A model generated the notes under the pieces. That model worked only from the letters and a program-made list of their open reading frames with translations. It was not told the origin of the DNA and ran no database searches. From assembly GCF_932294415.1 (NCBI RefSeq), contig NC_065536.1:50220354-50284353 (forward strand): DNA of 64,000 bases, in the 5' to 3' direction. This stretch comes from Quercus robur. Taxonomy: Eukaryota; Streptophyta; Magnoliopsida; Fagales; Fagaceae. The position numbers and the translations under genes were made by a program. Positions 11,999 through 23,282 of this stretch are shown in pieces (within the stretch, counting starts at the first letter, position 1; every line of letters begins with the position of its first letter).

Positions 11999-13783
11999 TT
12001 AACAAATATTCTAAAAAGTATTGATTTATGAATTTTTTTTGGAAAGAGAAAAAAGAAATTAATTTCTTTTTACAAGTTTTTTATATTTTTCATAAAAATA
12101 GTATCAAAACTTTTTAAAAATAATTTATTAACCAATGCTGTAAATACACATGTTAATCGGACTTTCTAAAAAAAATAAATTTTAGAGGGGATAGCATGAA
12201 ATACCAGAACGTAATGATCACTAATATTTTCTATTCGGAAGCAATATTCCTGGACAAAAGGATTGAAAAGAGTTGGGAGTAGAAAAGAATTGTTTGCTTT
12301 GTACTAAAGGGATCTAAATGGATGTAGCATGAATTGAACTCTAACCCAAAATCAAACTTCAGTCGTTCAACTAGATTATGAAACCATGGGTCCCATATAT
12401 GTAGATAATATTAGTGATCTCAACAAAAAACATTCCATTGGTCTCAACTAAACCTGCTGTCATTAGCAGTGTCTCCGCTAAAAACACCTCTCCAACCTGG
12501 ATTAACTTTTCTCTCTCCTTCTCCTCCATCACCCTCTAGGCTCTAGGTGTCTTGCTTATCTCTTCTGACAGAGATTTGTAGAGATGTTCAGTATGCCAGA
12601 AGGCTGACAGGGCAGTGCTCATGATGAGTGCCTCATTTGTGACCTGTCTTTTAATCACAAATCTGTTTAGTGGAATAGATATAAGAAAAATTATATGGAC
12701 CCAACATTTTTATAATACCATTATTTTTTTTTAATTGTTTTTAATTGTGACAATACTATTGTTTTTAATTGTGATGGGTCCTAATATAATGTTTTATCAT
12801 TTTATTTGGCCTTAAAAAGGAATAGACGCCTCAGCTGTATAAAGGAATTGACACCTCAGCTGTTGTACAAATGTTACAACTCTATATATAAATAATAGAA
12901 AAATATTATGTCCACAGTATTTTCACAATAATAAATCTAAATATGTGACGAGTTATATTGACAGATAAAAAAGTAATTTCAATTGTGAATTCAAATTATA
13001 ACTAATAATAATTTGCCACTTAATATTTATTGTAAAAGTATTGTTGTCATCTAAGATTTATTGTAAAAATGTTGGAACCTAACAAGTTCTCTAAATAATA
13101 TATCTGATTTGAATGCACATGGACTTTCAAAAGATATAAGCCACCCGGTGCCCATTCTAAAGCTAATCTCCTTTGAGAGTTCCATTTTATTGGGTATTTA
13201 CTCGGTTCTGGTTTATTAGCATAAACCTTGGGTACAACTACAAGTCTACTATTAAGGACTCTTGTTTTCATTATTTGAGAGAGAGAGGTGGTTAGGTGGA
13301 ATTACAAAAATTAACCCCCGACCTACCTTAAGCCACCTGGGGCTCCCTGTTTTAACCAATGTTATTGCACCTCTTAAGTTTCTATTTACCAACCTCCCTC
13401 ATTCGGCCAAAAGAAGGGTTAGTAATCTCTCAAATCAAAGGAGATCCTTCAGCAAAGGTCCCCCACCATAGTCATTGACCCAATAAGTCAATCCTCACCA
13501 ATGCCCCACAAGAGCTATTGCAAGAGTTCTATTATGTATTTCCATGAACACAGAGATAAGTAGATAACTAATATAGTAAAATCAATTAGAGTTTGATTAA
13601 AATTTGTGAACATCAGCAACAACAAACTGCCCAATAAAACTATATAGCCATGAATAATGGGGCTCCGATAACCTTAAAGACTAGTCTATCTATAAATTGT
13701 TTCAAAGACCAACAGATCATACATGTGCTTGAAGGATTTTCTGGCTAGTAAACATGTCTAGGAATCTACAGTAGGGTCCAAGT
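9481..13783. other. Intergenic region, gene-poor
   Basis: No convincing gene is seen. Contents: a MITE at 10209-10430, a (TA)n run near 10700-10732, a T homopolymer of about 47 bases near 11949-11995, another TA tract near 11800-11825, and generally AT-rich single-copy-looking DNA. Overlapping open frames on opposite strands at 11336-11558 show no family resemblance. Confidence 0.5.
10209..10430. mobile_element. Small MITE with TTAGGGTAAAATA termini
   Basis: The left end is GGGTAAAATACAGTTAG and the right end is its near complement, GTTAATTATATTTTACCC, with TTA and TAA just outside. The interior is non-coding and AT-rich. The size (about 222 bp) and ends fit a MITE. The superfamily is unclear: a TA duplication would point to Tc1/mariner. 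Confidence 0.5.
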
Positions 13784-14689
13784 TCAGAAGGAACCTTCTG
13801 CCCCAGCTACTTCAACCATTTCCTGCTCCACTGCACTTGGCATAACCAGATAGTACTTGTGATGAAGTTCTCCAACATCATCACCAGAAAGCTTCTTCCA
13901 TCCACTGGGCCCCACATAATAAACTGATAAAAAGAACAAGCTTAAATCGTATTGTGATCATGGATGTGTGGTGTTCACAGAGAGAGAGAGAGAGAACCGC
14001 CAGCAACTCCACACTGGCTCCATAACGGAATGTTGCATGATAAATAGACCTTCTAGCCAACTCTGCAGCTTCTTCAATTGACATATCATAGTGATAGCTG
14101 GTGTAAGCAGCAGCACACCATAGAAAACAGAAAAAAAAAAATACAAATATATATATATTTAAGAATACATTTGACTCAAATAAATTTGGCACAAAATACA
14201 AGATAATGGAACAGAAAAAATATTAATTATCAAGTTAAAATATAATAATGAAGAAAGAAAAGAAGGGCTCAAATTAACATAAAAGGTGTGGAATAAGGAA
14301 AAGAAGGATAAGGCAGCATGCTCCTATGCTTATGCAAGTCATACAAGTTTGTTTTACAAATTGAAAAACTTTAAACAATATGAACATGGCTGGCCTGTTT
14401 GGCCAAGTTCTTAGATAGTGGCATTCTGTATACACTTCAATTCTCAAGCATCTTGTACATTGTATGCTATATAAATTGATCAAGTGCAGAATTGCTAAAA
14501 CAAAGCACCTATATTATTGCCTGCAATTACAACATTCTAGTAGTTGTTTCAATATTTAGTCCACAATCCAGTCCTCCCATACATCCATAAACCCTGACAA
14601 AAAGCAGGGAGGAGTTGGGTGGAAGCAGCACATATGGGTGCCCAAAAGCAAAATTCAAGTCCAAAAGTAAAAAATTTTCACAATCCTTT

Positions 14690-14812
14690 ATTTTTATTTT
14701 TGATTAGTAAATTACACATGCGCCCAATGTGTCTTGAACCCACAACCTTATCCTACACCTAGCACTAATAAGGGTAAGAGGTGCCAGGTGAGCTAGAGCT
14801 CAGTGGCTAGAT
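14690..14812 (-). mobile_element. tRNA-derived SINE (in PBE1 pseudogene intron)
   Basis: Read on the minus strand it has a Pol III A-box-like block (TAGCTCACCTGGCA) about 50 bases before a B-box-like block (GTGGGTTCAAGAC), then TTGGGCGCATGTG and an A-rich tail at the low-coordinate side. This is the layout of a plant tRNA-derived SINE. The family cannot be named from sequence alone. Confidence 0.6.
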
Positions 14813-16450
14813 TTTTCTTTCCTTAATATATGTTTTAATTTTTTGCTCTTGTATCTGATATTTCAAGGAAAATAATACCACCTACTTCCATTCAATTTCA
14901 CAAAATACTGTCAATAATGCAACATTATCGTTTCCTTCAACAAATTTCAAGTAGATTACTAGGCAAGATAGAATAATGGGGAAGGGCACGCACCCATTAT
15001 CCAGGACACCATAAGCATAGGGTGAACCAGATCCAACCGAAAATCGTGTTCCTTTGAGCCTTCCTCCTTCACTGTCCACATATTATAGTCCAGGACCCTA
15101 TAATCCCATAGAAAATACATATTATAAGAGACTGATTAAGAGAAAATATGAAAACAAGATATAATACATTCATATGTTCTTACCGTTTCATCCCATCCAG
15201 CAATCATGGTCCCAACAGACAAACCCATTCCACTGTAAGAGTACACAGAATGTTTGCCAACAACTTTGATGCCCGGGTAACTGAAATTCTGCTCTTGTTT
15301 GCCAATTCATGCAGTTGGCACTAAATAATGCCAAGAAAGTGTCAATTAGGATGTGACAAAAGAACAAAGACATAAGATATTGGGTTTCAAAGGTTCCATT
15401 TACTTAAGAATATGGAATTACCTGCGTCATTTTAACACCAGGTCATGCCCAGGAGACCAAACCATTTTCCATGGCTAGGCTATGGTCTCTTCATTGGGCC
15501 ATGGCAATTGACAAGCCACCACTTAAATAATTAAGATAATTAAGAAACATGCCTATCTCACTTCACATAAACAGTCAAATTAGAGGTGACTCTTTAACCA
15601 ATCATATTCATTTTCCTTATTGGGAGGGATTATTATTATTTCTACCATTTCTAAAGTCCATCATTGAAAAGAAGTAAGGAATAAGTGCAATGATGAAAAC
15701 ACATGTAATTTTTTTTATTTAAAAAAGAAAAAAGAAAAAAAGGTCAAGATAACCCAGTATGTAGAAACCGCCACCACTACACCACTTTCTAACCAACGAT
15801 AATCTCAGCCATTGAATGAATATTGAAATCCATTATTGTTTATTTGTATAAACAAAGCATTAAACTTCACCATACTAAAAAAGTTCCCTTAACACCTCCA
15901 ACTTTGCTTGACAACATCAGCGCCACAAAGTAGACAGCACAGATTTAAAGATACTAATCTATCATGAAAGATATATATTCACTAACTCAAAATTATTTGT
16001 ACTATAAATTTGGGGGAAAAAAAAGCATAAAATATTTAAATACATTTCCTTAATGACCAGATTTCTGTGCCAAAACTGACAATCAGCAGCTCCACCAGCC
16101 ATAGTGCCAAGCATGTAAAGATTGATTTCGATGATTTTCTTTACAGACTGTGATGCTGATAAGATTAGTAAGGACAGAGTAAATGCAACATGGCTTTCAT
16201 ATCCAAAAACAACACAATCAAACACTACAATTAATGTTACTTGCAACACTATTTGGTCAACTATATCAAACAGGAACACATACAGGCTACGCTTTTTAAA
16301 CTAAAAAAGGAAAATTGTTAAGACCAAGCCAAGTGTGAGCATGTTTGTGTGACCAACCCGTGGGTTCGTCTAGTAATTTCCAAGAACTCATGAGATCCAC
16401 AAGGTCCGGGGCACACACATGGATAGTGAGGTGCTCAAATTGAATAAGTC

Positions 16451-16578
16451 TAGTACCATAAACTTTTCCACAACTTGGCTGCGTGGCACCTCGTGAGTAG
16501 TGGAAATAAAATAATGGGTCCATGATTTAACCACTCACGAGTAGCCACATAGTAAAGTTGTGAAAAAGTTTGTGGCAC
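16451..16578. repeat. Imperfect inverted repeat / foldback in pseudogene intron
   Basis: The left arm (about 16451-16503) contains AAACTTTTCCACAACTT and CTCGTGAGTAGTGG. The right arm (about 16530-16578) is its imperfect reverse complement (CCACTCACGAGTAGCCAC ... AAGTTGTGAAAAAGTTT). This is probably a small foldback MITE, or the tip of one. Confidence 0.6.
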
Positions 16579-17113
16579 TAAACGTATTTGCTCAAATTCT
16601 AGACACCCACATTACGACGACGACAACAACAACAACAAAGCCTTAATCCCAAATTCTAGACACCCAAAAAAAAAATTAAAGGAGAAGAAGAAAGAAAAGA
16701 AGGATGGTCACCAACAAGTCTAGTTTCTACAATGAAACTCGATTGGTACAAAAATCAGCATCCAAAACCTATAATTATTTAAAAGATCAAAAAAGAATGA
16801 ACAGAAATATAACATACAGATATAGCCGCCCATGCTAGCTCGAGAATCAGCAGCAACCATAACACCCTCTTTGAATATAAATGCACGTGTGGTTGTTCCC
16901 TTTGCTGGCTTCACCATCTTTATAGCCCCTTTCTGAAATCCATCAAACTGAAACAACAAAAGGGTTAAACAAACAAAGTTCATATAATATTTCAGCCAAT
17001 AAAACATTCTACTTTATTTTCCCTCATGTGAATATGAAATTAGACAAAACACTAAACACATTCAAACTCACATTGATAATACTAGGAGGAAGCTCAAAAG
17101 ATGGGGTGGCTGA

Positions 17114-17878
17114 AGTTAGTGTATAGCTTAGATTAGATTAGCCCATTGGGCTTGGCCCAATATACTACACTTGTAGTTTACTCATATTGCTTGTATTGCA
17201 CACATACGTAGCCTATATAAGTCTCTCTATTATACATTATTGTTTTTACACAAAATATATAGAATATTCAATCGGATCACCTGCCCAGTCCATATCTGAA
17301 TAAGCATGAAGCTCAAGAGAAGACTGAGAGGAGAAGTGGAGTCCATGATAAAGAGTGCCCTTGTCGACACCACCTGCGAGCTTGTCTGGCTTCGCTAGCT
17401 CTTGGTTGACATGAATGCTCCACAGTCCACTGCCACTCCTCGTGATAATCGTAGTGCTATCTACATTACTCATAATGATGTCTTCCATGAACGCACCAAG
17501 CACATTGAGATCGACTGCCACATCACTCGCCAACATCTCAAGAAAGGCAATCTCAAGCTGTTCTCCATCTCCTCTGCTGACCAGCCTTCTGATATCTTCA
17601 CCAAGACTCATCCACTTGGTCGTCTTCAAGATCTTATATCCAAATTCCAGTTGGCTTCCTCCTTGCCACCTTGAGTTTGAGGGGGGATATTAGTGTGTAG
17701 CTTAGATTAGATTAGCCCATTGGACTTGGCCCAGTATACTGTACTTGTAGTTTACTCATATTGCTTGTACTGCACACATACCTAGCCTATATAAGGTTCT
17801 CTATTGTAGGCTATTGTTTTTATACACAATATACAGAATATTCAGTCTTTCTCTCTCTCTCACTTTATATTGTTAACA
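17114..17878 (+). mobile_element. Copia-type LTR retrotransposon relic in PBE1 exon 1
   Basis: This is a short broken fossil with two LTR-like direct repeats (17114 to about 17272, and 17688-17878). The right one is preceded by a purine-rich tract and ends TTAACA. The 765-bp insert is flanked by a perfect 5-bp direct repeat GCTGA (17109-17113 and 17879-17883). The internal part has two pieces resembling the Copia RNase H C-terminal region, lying in opposite orientations, so the inside is rearranged. It is far shorter than a whole Copia element and cannot be autonomous. The LTRs differ at a number of sites by eye, so the insertion is not recent. Confidence 0.85.
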
Positions 17879-17967
17879 GCTGAAAACCCATCAAGAAACT
17901 CACTGCTCGAGCTCGACCCAAAGACCGGTGGTGCAGTTGATCCAAGACCACCAAAATCAAGCTTCAT

Positions 17968-19600
17968 GCTTTTATAATAAACTGTAACAAGTAATGGGTT
18001 TCAGTCTACGAATCATTACACTTAAAAATACGCATAAAATCAAAGCTCAAATAAGCTATTTCCACAGCCTTAGAGAACACGAAAATTTCAAATCACTGAG
18101 ATGAGAGATAGTTGTAGCATTATCTTCGGAGTACAGTGCTAAATCTATTTCATATTTTCAGAAGTAAAGGGGTTTCTTGCTCTTCAGGTTAGTGTGACAA
18201 TTGGGTAAACATGGGTTGGGTTTTGCTTAGTATACAAAGTCGTTTATCCAAGCCCCCACATTGAATGAAATCTGAAATGGGCTAGCATTTGTTTGGGTTG
18301 ACTTTACGTCTACAAGAAAAGCGTTTTCATGGGCTTTTGGGCCTTCAACAGCCCCCTTTTATTTTTTGGTGGTTTTGAATCTTTTGATAATTAAGTCAAG
18401 GTTCGGATAGTGAGTGTGGCATCTCAACCAATTTTGGAGGAAAATTCATATAACTTACTATGTGTCGATTGTGATAAAAGTAATAAAACCATTCACATAT
18501 TCTTTTAGTCACATGACTTAATGAATTATTGATGAGTTATGTGACTTACTTAAATAATATGTGCAGATAGTTTTATAAGAGGCTACGTAATGAGTTGGAA
18601 AAGATTCATTCAAATCGACTCAGATGAAAATTTTGTTCCTTATATAATAAGTCACGAGCATGTGGATTTACGTCTGTGACTGTAACGTAACATATTAAAA
18701 GAGTATTGTAAATAAATAAGGGTGGTAATGTATGTCATAATTTGCGAATACGACAGTTTTTTGTGGGTTAGTGTTTAGTATACATGGATTTATGACAAAG
18801 CGGATCAACATACTTTAACATGATTAATAAATTAGTCAATTATCTGTTAACCTACTTAACCCACAATCAACCGGAGTCTGGAAATGACCCTAATTCATAT
18901 GAAAATTGTCATTTTTATCTAATATAAATATAAATTATAAATATAATAGAGTAAGTAAAAGAATTTTAATGCTCTATTATATTTATAATAGAGTAAGTAA
19001 AAGAATTTTAATTACCTATCAAAAAAAAGTAAAAGAATTTTAATGGTTATATTGGTAAATTCTTCATTGAAACTAATGTTCTTTTACCCTTTTACAAAAA
19101 ACAAAGAAAAAATAAACACTTTTTTTTTTTTTTGCTTTATTTTTCTTAGATTATATATTAAATAGGTTGAAATGAGTTATATTTGCTTAATAAATGGGTT
19201 GTGTCGGGATTGAGGGATTTTGACACAATTATTAAATGGATTACATTGAGGGATTTTGACACAATTATTAAATGGATTACGTTAGGGTTGGATTATATGT
19301 ATTCAAGTACTCTTACCATAGGTCCATAACATGACAAACACAAACAAATTGTCAACTATATACACTTGTTGCACAATACAATTTTAGCCAGTGGGGGTTT
19401 TATGAGTATTGAGGGGCTCAATTCATAAATCTCTTGTTATCAAATAAAGACACTTCAATCTTCCATATATCATGAAAAGGAAAGGGGTTTATAGGAAATT
19501 GCAAATGTTACCATCAGTTGTACAGCTCGTAAAACCCAATATGTCCGCAATGAACCAAAAAAATGTTGCTTTCGACTCCTGTCCTCAACCGAAACAAAAG
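17968..19600. other. Intergenic, AT-rich, short local repeats
   Basis: No gene is seen. There are small tandem repeats: a block containing AGAGTAAGTAAAAGAATTTT near 18950-19045, and two copies of TGAGGGATTTTGACACAATT near 19210-19265. The segment right of 17967 is the former 5' flank of the PBE1 pseudogene. Confidence 0.5.
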
Positions 19601-19920
19601 GAGTTCTAACCCATCAACTATCATAGATGCTTTTGCAAAGGTGTGGTGGGGTTAATAATAATCTTGATTAGCTCAGATGTGAGTAGAAAACATCTATTAT
19701 CAAAAAAAAAAAAAAATGTACAAAACATCTGGCAATCGTAGTTCTTCCAATGAAACTTGAGAAATTTTCCAACTTCTCTAGTTGGGCTCATTTATTACGC
19801 ACAACCCAACGAGAGCAATGATATTAATTTAACACTGGGTTTGGACCATTGTTTCTTAATATGGGTCTGCCTGGCAATTACCCAAAACTTAGAAAACAAT
19901 ATAAACGTTTTCTGCAAAAG

Positions 19921-20003
19921 TGCTGGCTATGGGGTTCGAACCCATGCGCACTTATGTGCAGAAGATCTTAAGTCTTCCCCCTTAACCTCTCGGGCAAACC
20001 AGC
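19921..20003 (-). tRNA. tRNA-Leu (UAA), copy 1
   Basis: This 83-nt gene has an intact cloverleaf: acceptor GCTGGTT paired with AGCCAGC, D arm CCCGAGAGGTTAAGGGG, anticodon arm GAAGA-CTTAAGA-TCTTC with anticodon TAA, a class II variable arm and a T arm with GGGTTCGAACCCC. The discriminator base is A. A T-run (CTTTT) lies just past the 3' end as a Pol III stop. CAA motifs lie just upstream (CAATGTACAA), as is usual for plant tRNA genes. It has no intron, unlike plastid trnL-UAA, so it is nuclear type. Confidence 0.95.
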
Positions 20004-20342
20004 TTGTACATTGAGTCACATCATTATTCAGAAAGCAATAGAAAATTTCCAAATGCAAAAGTGAGTGGTTAGTTAAAATTTCTATCCACTCACAAGTTGC
20101 CATGTCATTTCATCAAATTTATAGTACATTCAAAATGACCAATTATTCAAAGATTAAAGAAAAATTTTCACGTGCCACTAAATAAAAATTACAAAAAATA
20201 ACTAAAATCCAATCACATGTCATCATGCATTGATATTTTAATTTAAAATAATATAAATAGTTTAATTGAATGTACATTCGTCATGTGTTATTTTAAATTA
20301 AAACACTTTGGCTATTTAAATAATATCATGTGTCTCTGGAAG

Positions 20343-20906
20343 CATAGTTTTCAAAACCGAACCGGATCGGGAGGTCGAACCGTGAAAACCGAAAACCGGA
20401 ATGAAAACCAATTTTTTAAGCATAAAGAACCGGATTTTTTATTAATTCCGTAAACCGCTAAAACCGGGGTTGGACCACACGAACCGGTGAGAACCGTGCG
20501 GTCCAACCCCTTAGCAATTTTTTTTTTTATACAATTTTATTCTACTTAATTAAATTATCCATCTCTTACAAGGAATTAAAAAAAAATTATAATTAAAATT
20601 CTTCAAAGATATTCAACTTTACTTCAAAAATTAATCATAAATTTTAATGTTTTTATGGTTATTATTTTATTTTATTAACTTTCTTATTTAATTATTAAAT
20701 ATATGCTTGAAAATCATTAAATTTTCCTCACATATATAGATATATTGTCAATTTTGCTTGTTTTATAAATTTAATATCTATATTTAGGCTTTAATTAATT
20801 ATTAAATTAATTATGACGTCATCACGGTTCGACTCTGGTTTGACCTCAAAAACCTTGAACCTCTCACTTTTACGGTTCAATGAATAGTCCGGGTCTAAAA
20901 ACCTTG
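20343..20906. mobile_element. hAT-like MITE with 8-bp TSD
   Basis: This 564-bp element starts CATAGTTTTCAAAACC and ends AAAAACCTTG (complement CAAGGTTTTT). It is flanked by the perfect 8-bp direct repeat TCTGGAAG (20335-20342 and 20907-20914). GAACCGG blocks occur near both ends. The matching place in unit B (about 23535) is an empty site, which confirms the insertion. There is no transposase. Confidence 0.85.
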
Positions 20907-22422
20907 TCTGGAAGAACAAAACATAAAGTCCATTCATCTACATTTACATGTGTCTTCAATCCTCCTTGAAACTTTTATAGATAGAGGTCTTCCTCAATCT
21001 TATGGAAACATATTCAAAAGTCTCAAAACTCTATCGAAATCAAGTTCTAAAGTCTCCTAAGAACGTTAAAAACATCCACCACAAATCTTTCAATATGAAG
21101 AACATTCATTCAAATCATCCTTCTAAGTCTCAAAATTCTATTGGAATTAATCTTTAAAGCCTTCAAAAACTTTGATCCATTGAATTTTCATCGGATTCAA
21201 GCTCTAAATCCCTGAAGAATTTTCACAAAAAATCTACAAAGATCAGGAATATTCTAAAAACACACAAAGAACATGAAGAATGAGAAGTCTCTATTAAGCG
21301 CATAGCTAGAGATTATTTTCAATTTCGTGGCAAAGATCTTCAATCCATCTTCCAACCAAAGTGGGGGACATTTGTGTTCGAATCCATATTACATTGGCAA
21401 AACATTTGAATCAAAAAATTTTCCAAGGAAATCAAATTAGAGGATTATTCCGTTGTAATATAATTTAATTACAGAAAATTGTATTCACAAATTCATTAAT
21501 ACAAAATTACATGTGTTAAACATTTTCAATTATTTGATTTTCAAACTTGAGATTTTGTGTTTACATTGGATTAAGGAATTGATTCATATCACGACGCAAG
21601 TGGCGGACCAAAAAATGAAAATCTTTATGCATCAAATGCCTCATATTATATACTTCAAACTTTACGGTAGGCTAATAATCATCTTGCTCATTTCATCATC
21701 AAAAAAAAAAAAAAAAAAAATCTTGCTGATATGAGTAAAAAACATCTGGCAATCGTAGTTCTTCTTTATTGGGCAGAACCCAACTAGCAATGATATTGAC
21801 ACTGGATTTGGACCAATTTGTTAAAATGGCCCAAAACTTAGAAAACAATATAAGTGGACCATTTTGTTAATTGCAATTCCATTACAAAGATCTTCAATCT
21901 GTCTTCCATCCAAAGTGGAAGACATTTGTGTTTGAATCAATATTGCATTGGCATAACATTTGAATAAAATATTTTTCTAAGAAGATCGAATTAGAGGATT
22001 ACTCTATTATAATATAATTTAAATACAGAGAATTACACCCACAAAATCATTAAATACTAAATTACAATTGCTAAATATTTTCGATTGTTTAATTTCTAAA
22101 CTTAAAATTATGTTTAAAGTGAGGTTAAAGTCCTTAAGGATTTGATTCATATCACTAGTCACGACACGAGTGGAGGAATCCAAAAAAAACCTTCATGGAA
22201 CAAATACTTCAAACTATACTGTAGGGTAATAATCAGCTTTGCTGATATGAGCAAAAAACATCTGGCAATCGTAGCTGTTGTCTAGTTGGGCTCCTTTATT
22301 CGGCAGAACCCAAGGAGCAATGATATGATATTGACACTGGATTTGGACCATTTTGTTAAAATGGATCTGCCTGAAAAATACCCAAAACTTAGGAAACAAT
22401 ATAAATGTTTTTTGTGCAAAAG

Positions 22423-22505
22423 TGCTGGCTATGGGGTTCGAACCCATGCGCACTTATGTGCAGAAGATCTTAAGTCTTCCCCCTTAACCTCTCGGGCAAA
22501 CCAGC
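22423..22505 (-). tRNA. tRNA-Leu (UAA), copy 2
   Basis: The sequence is identical over 83 nt to the copy at 19921-20003, with the same anticodon, long variable arm and CTTTT downstream. It is the tRNA of duplication unit A. The flanking sequence has diverged slightly while the gene itself has not. Confidence 0.95.
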
Positions 22506-22567
22506 TTGTACATTGAGTCAACATCATTGTTCAAAGAGCAATGGAAAATTTCCAAATGCAAAAGTGA

Positions 22568-23282
22568 CGATGATCACATAAGTTGGTGGATACTCTTCTA
22601 TAATACAAAAACTCCTTCATTTTACACATTTTGGCAAAAAAAACACCCACATAAGTGGGTGTAAAGTTGTGCATAAATATACAAATGCTACAGTAACCGT
22701 GCATATATGCATGGTCACTATAGCTCATGTATTTACTATTTTAATAATTTCTTCTCTCTCCTACATCCGACTCTCATCTCAACTCTCTCTTTCTCATTTC
22801 ATCACAGCTCTCTCTTTCTCTCATCTCAACTCTACAAAGCCGATCAGCTTCTCCTTCTTCTTCAAAATCTCAGGCTTCGAAGACGAAGATGACGATAGCT
22901 CAGCGGAGATCTTATGCGCCACGAACTGAGTCCGATTGGCGAGTTTGGGTGGCGAGTGAGTTGGGAACACCAATGTGGGTGACAGATAATTGATCGGATG
23001 AAGACGGTGATAGAGAATTGATCGGACGGAGACGGTGATAGAGAATTGATCGGACGAGAGCAATCTATGGCTAAGTGTGGGTGATTTTGTTCTGCGTCGA
23101 TTCACGTCGAGAGGGAAGGAAATAATAAAAAATGTAAAATGAATGGATATTTTATTGAATAAATGTGTAGAATAGATAAACTGATGTTGGTGTATTGTAA
23201 AAGTGGATGTGTAAAATATAAAAAGTAGGTTTTTTCTTGCAAAATAGACGGAAAATTCGCACGAACTAATGTGATTACTCTA
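22568..23282. mobile_element. Roughly 710-bp insertion, probable non-autonomous DNA element
   Basis: Comparison with copy 1 (AAAAGTGA followed directly by GTGGTTAGTTAAAA near 20060) shows this block to be extra. Its ends are imperfect inverts: ATGATCACATAAGTTGGTG on the left and CACGAACTAATGTGATTAC on the right. It holds an internal hairpin (CACCCACATAAGTGGGTG), a CT-rich stretch and a three-copy 28-bp tandem repeat. I could not find a clean target duplication, so the family is left open. Its open frames do not resemble known proteins. Confidence 0.6.
22988..23060. repeat. Tandem repeat, 28-bp period, about 2.5 copies
   Basis: AATTGATCGG starts at 22988, 23016 and 23044, with GAGACGGTGATAGAG-like sequence between. 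It lies inside the 710-bp insertion. Confidence 0.8.

Larger units (their letters stand above)
13784..17967 (-). pseudogene. PBE1: Unprocessed pseudogene of 20S proteasome subunit beta-5
   Basis: Seven exon-like blocks in order match the chymotrypsin-like proteasome beta-5 subunit: 17967-17072 (interrupted), 16947-16818, 16155-16049, 15320-15184, 15097-14994, 14097-13998 and 13923-13784. Hallmarks include the propeptide start MKLDFGGLG, the catalytic Thr block [50 protein letters not shown] and ARRSIYHATFR. Introns are kept, so this is a DNA duplicate and not a retrocopy. It is dead: a Copia relic lies in exon 1; the exon 3 donor reads GA where GT is expected (16048-16047); exon 4 has two extra bases after AACATTCTG; exon 5 has TAA where GLYYVD needs Tyr; exon 6 loses frame after FRYGAS. 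A functional copy must exist elsewhere in the genome. Confidence 0.93.

Noticed and set aside
17246-17629. 127-aa minus-strand open frame
   Set aside because: It crosses the internal part of the Copia relic and is not a host gene.
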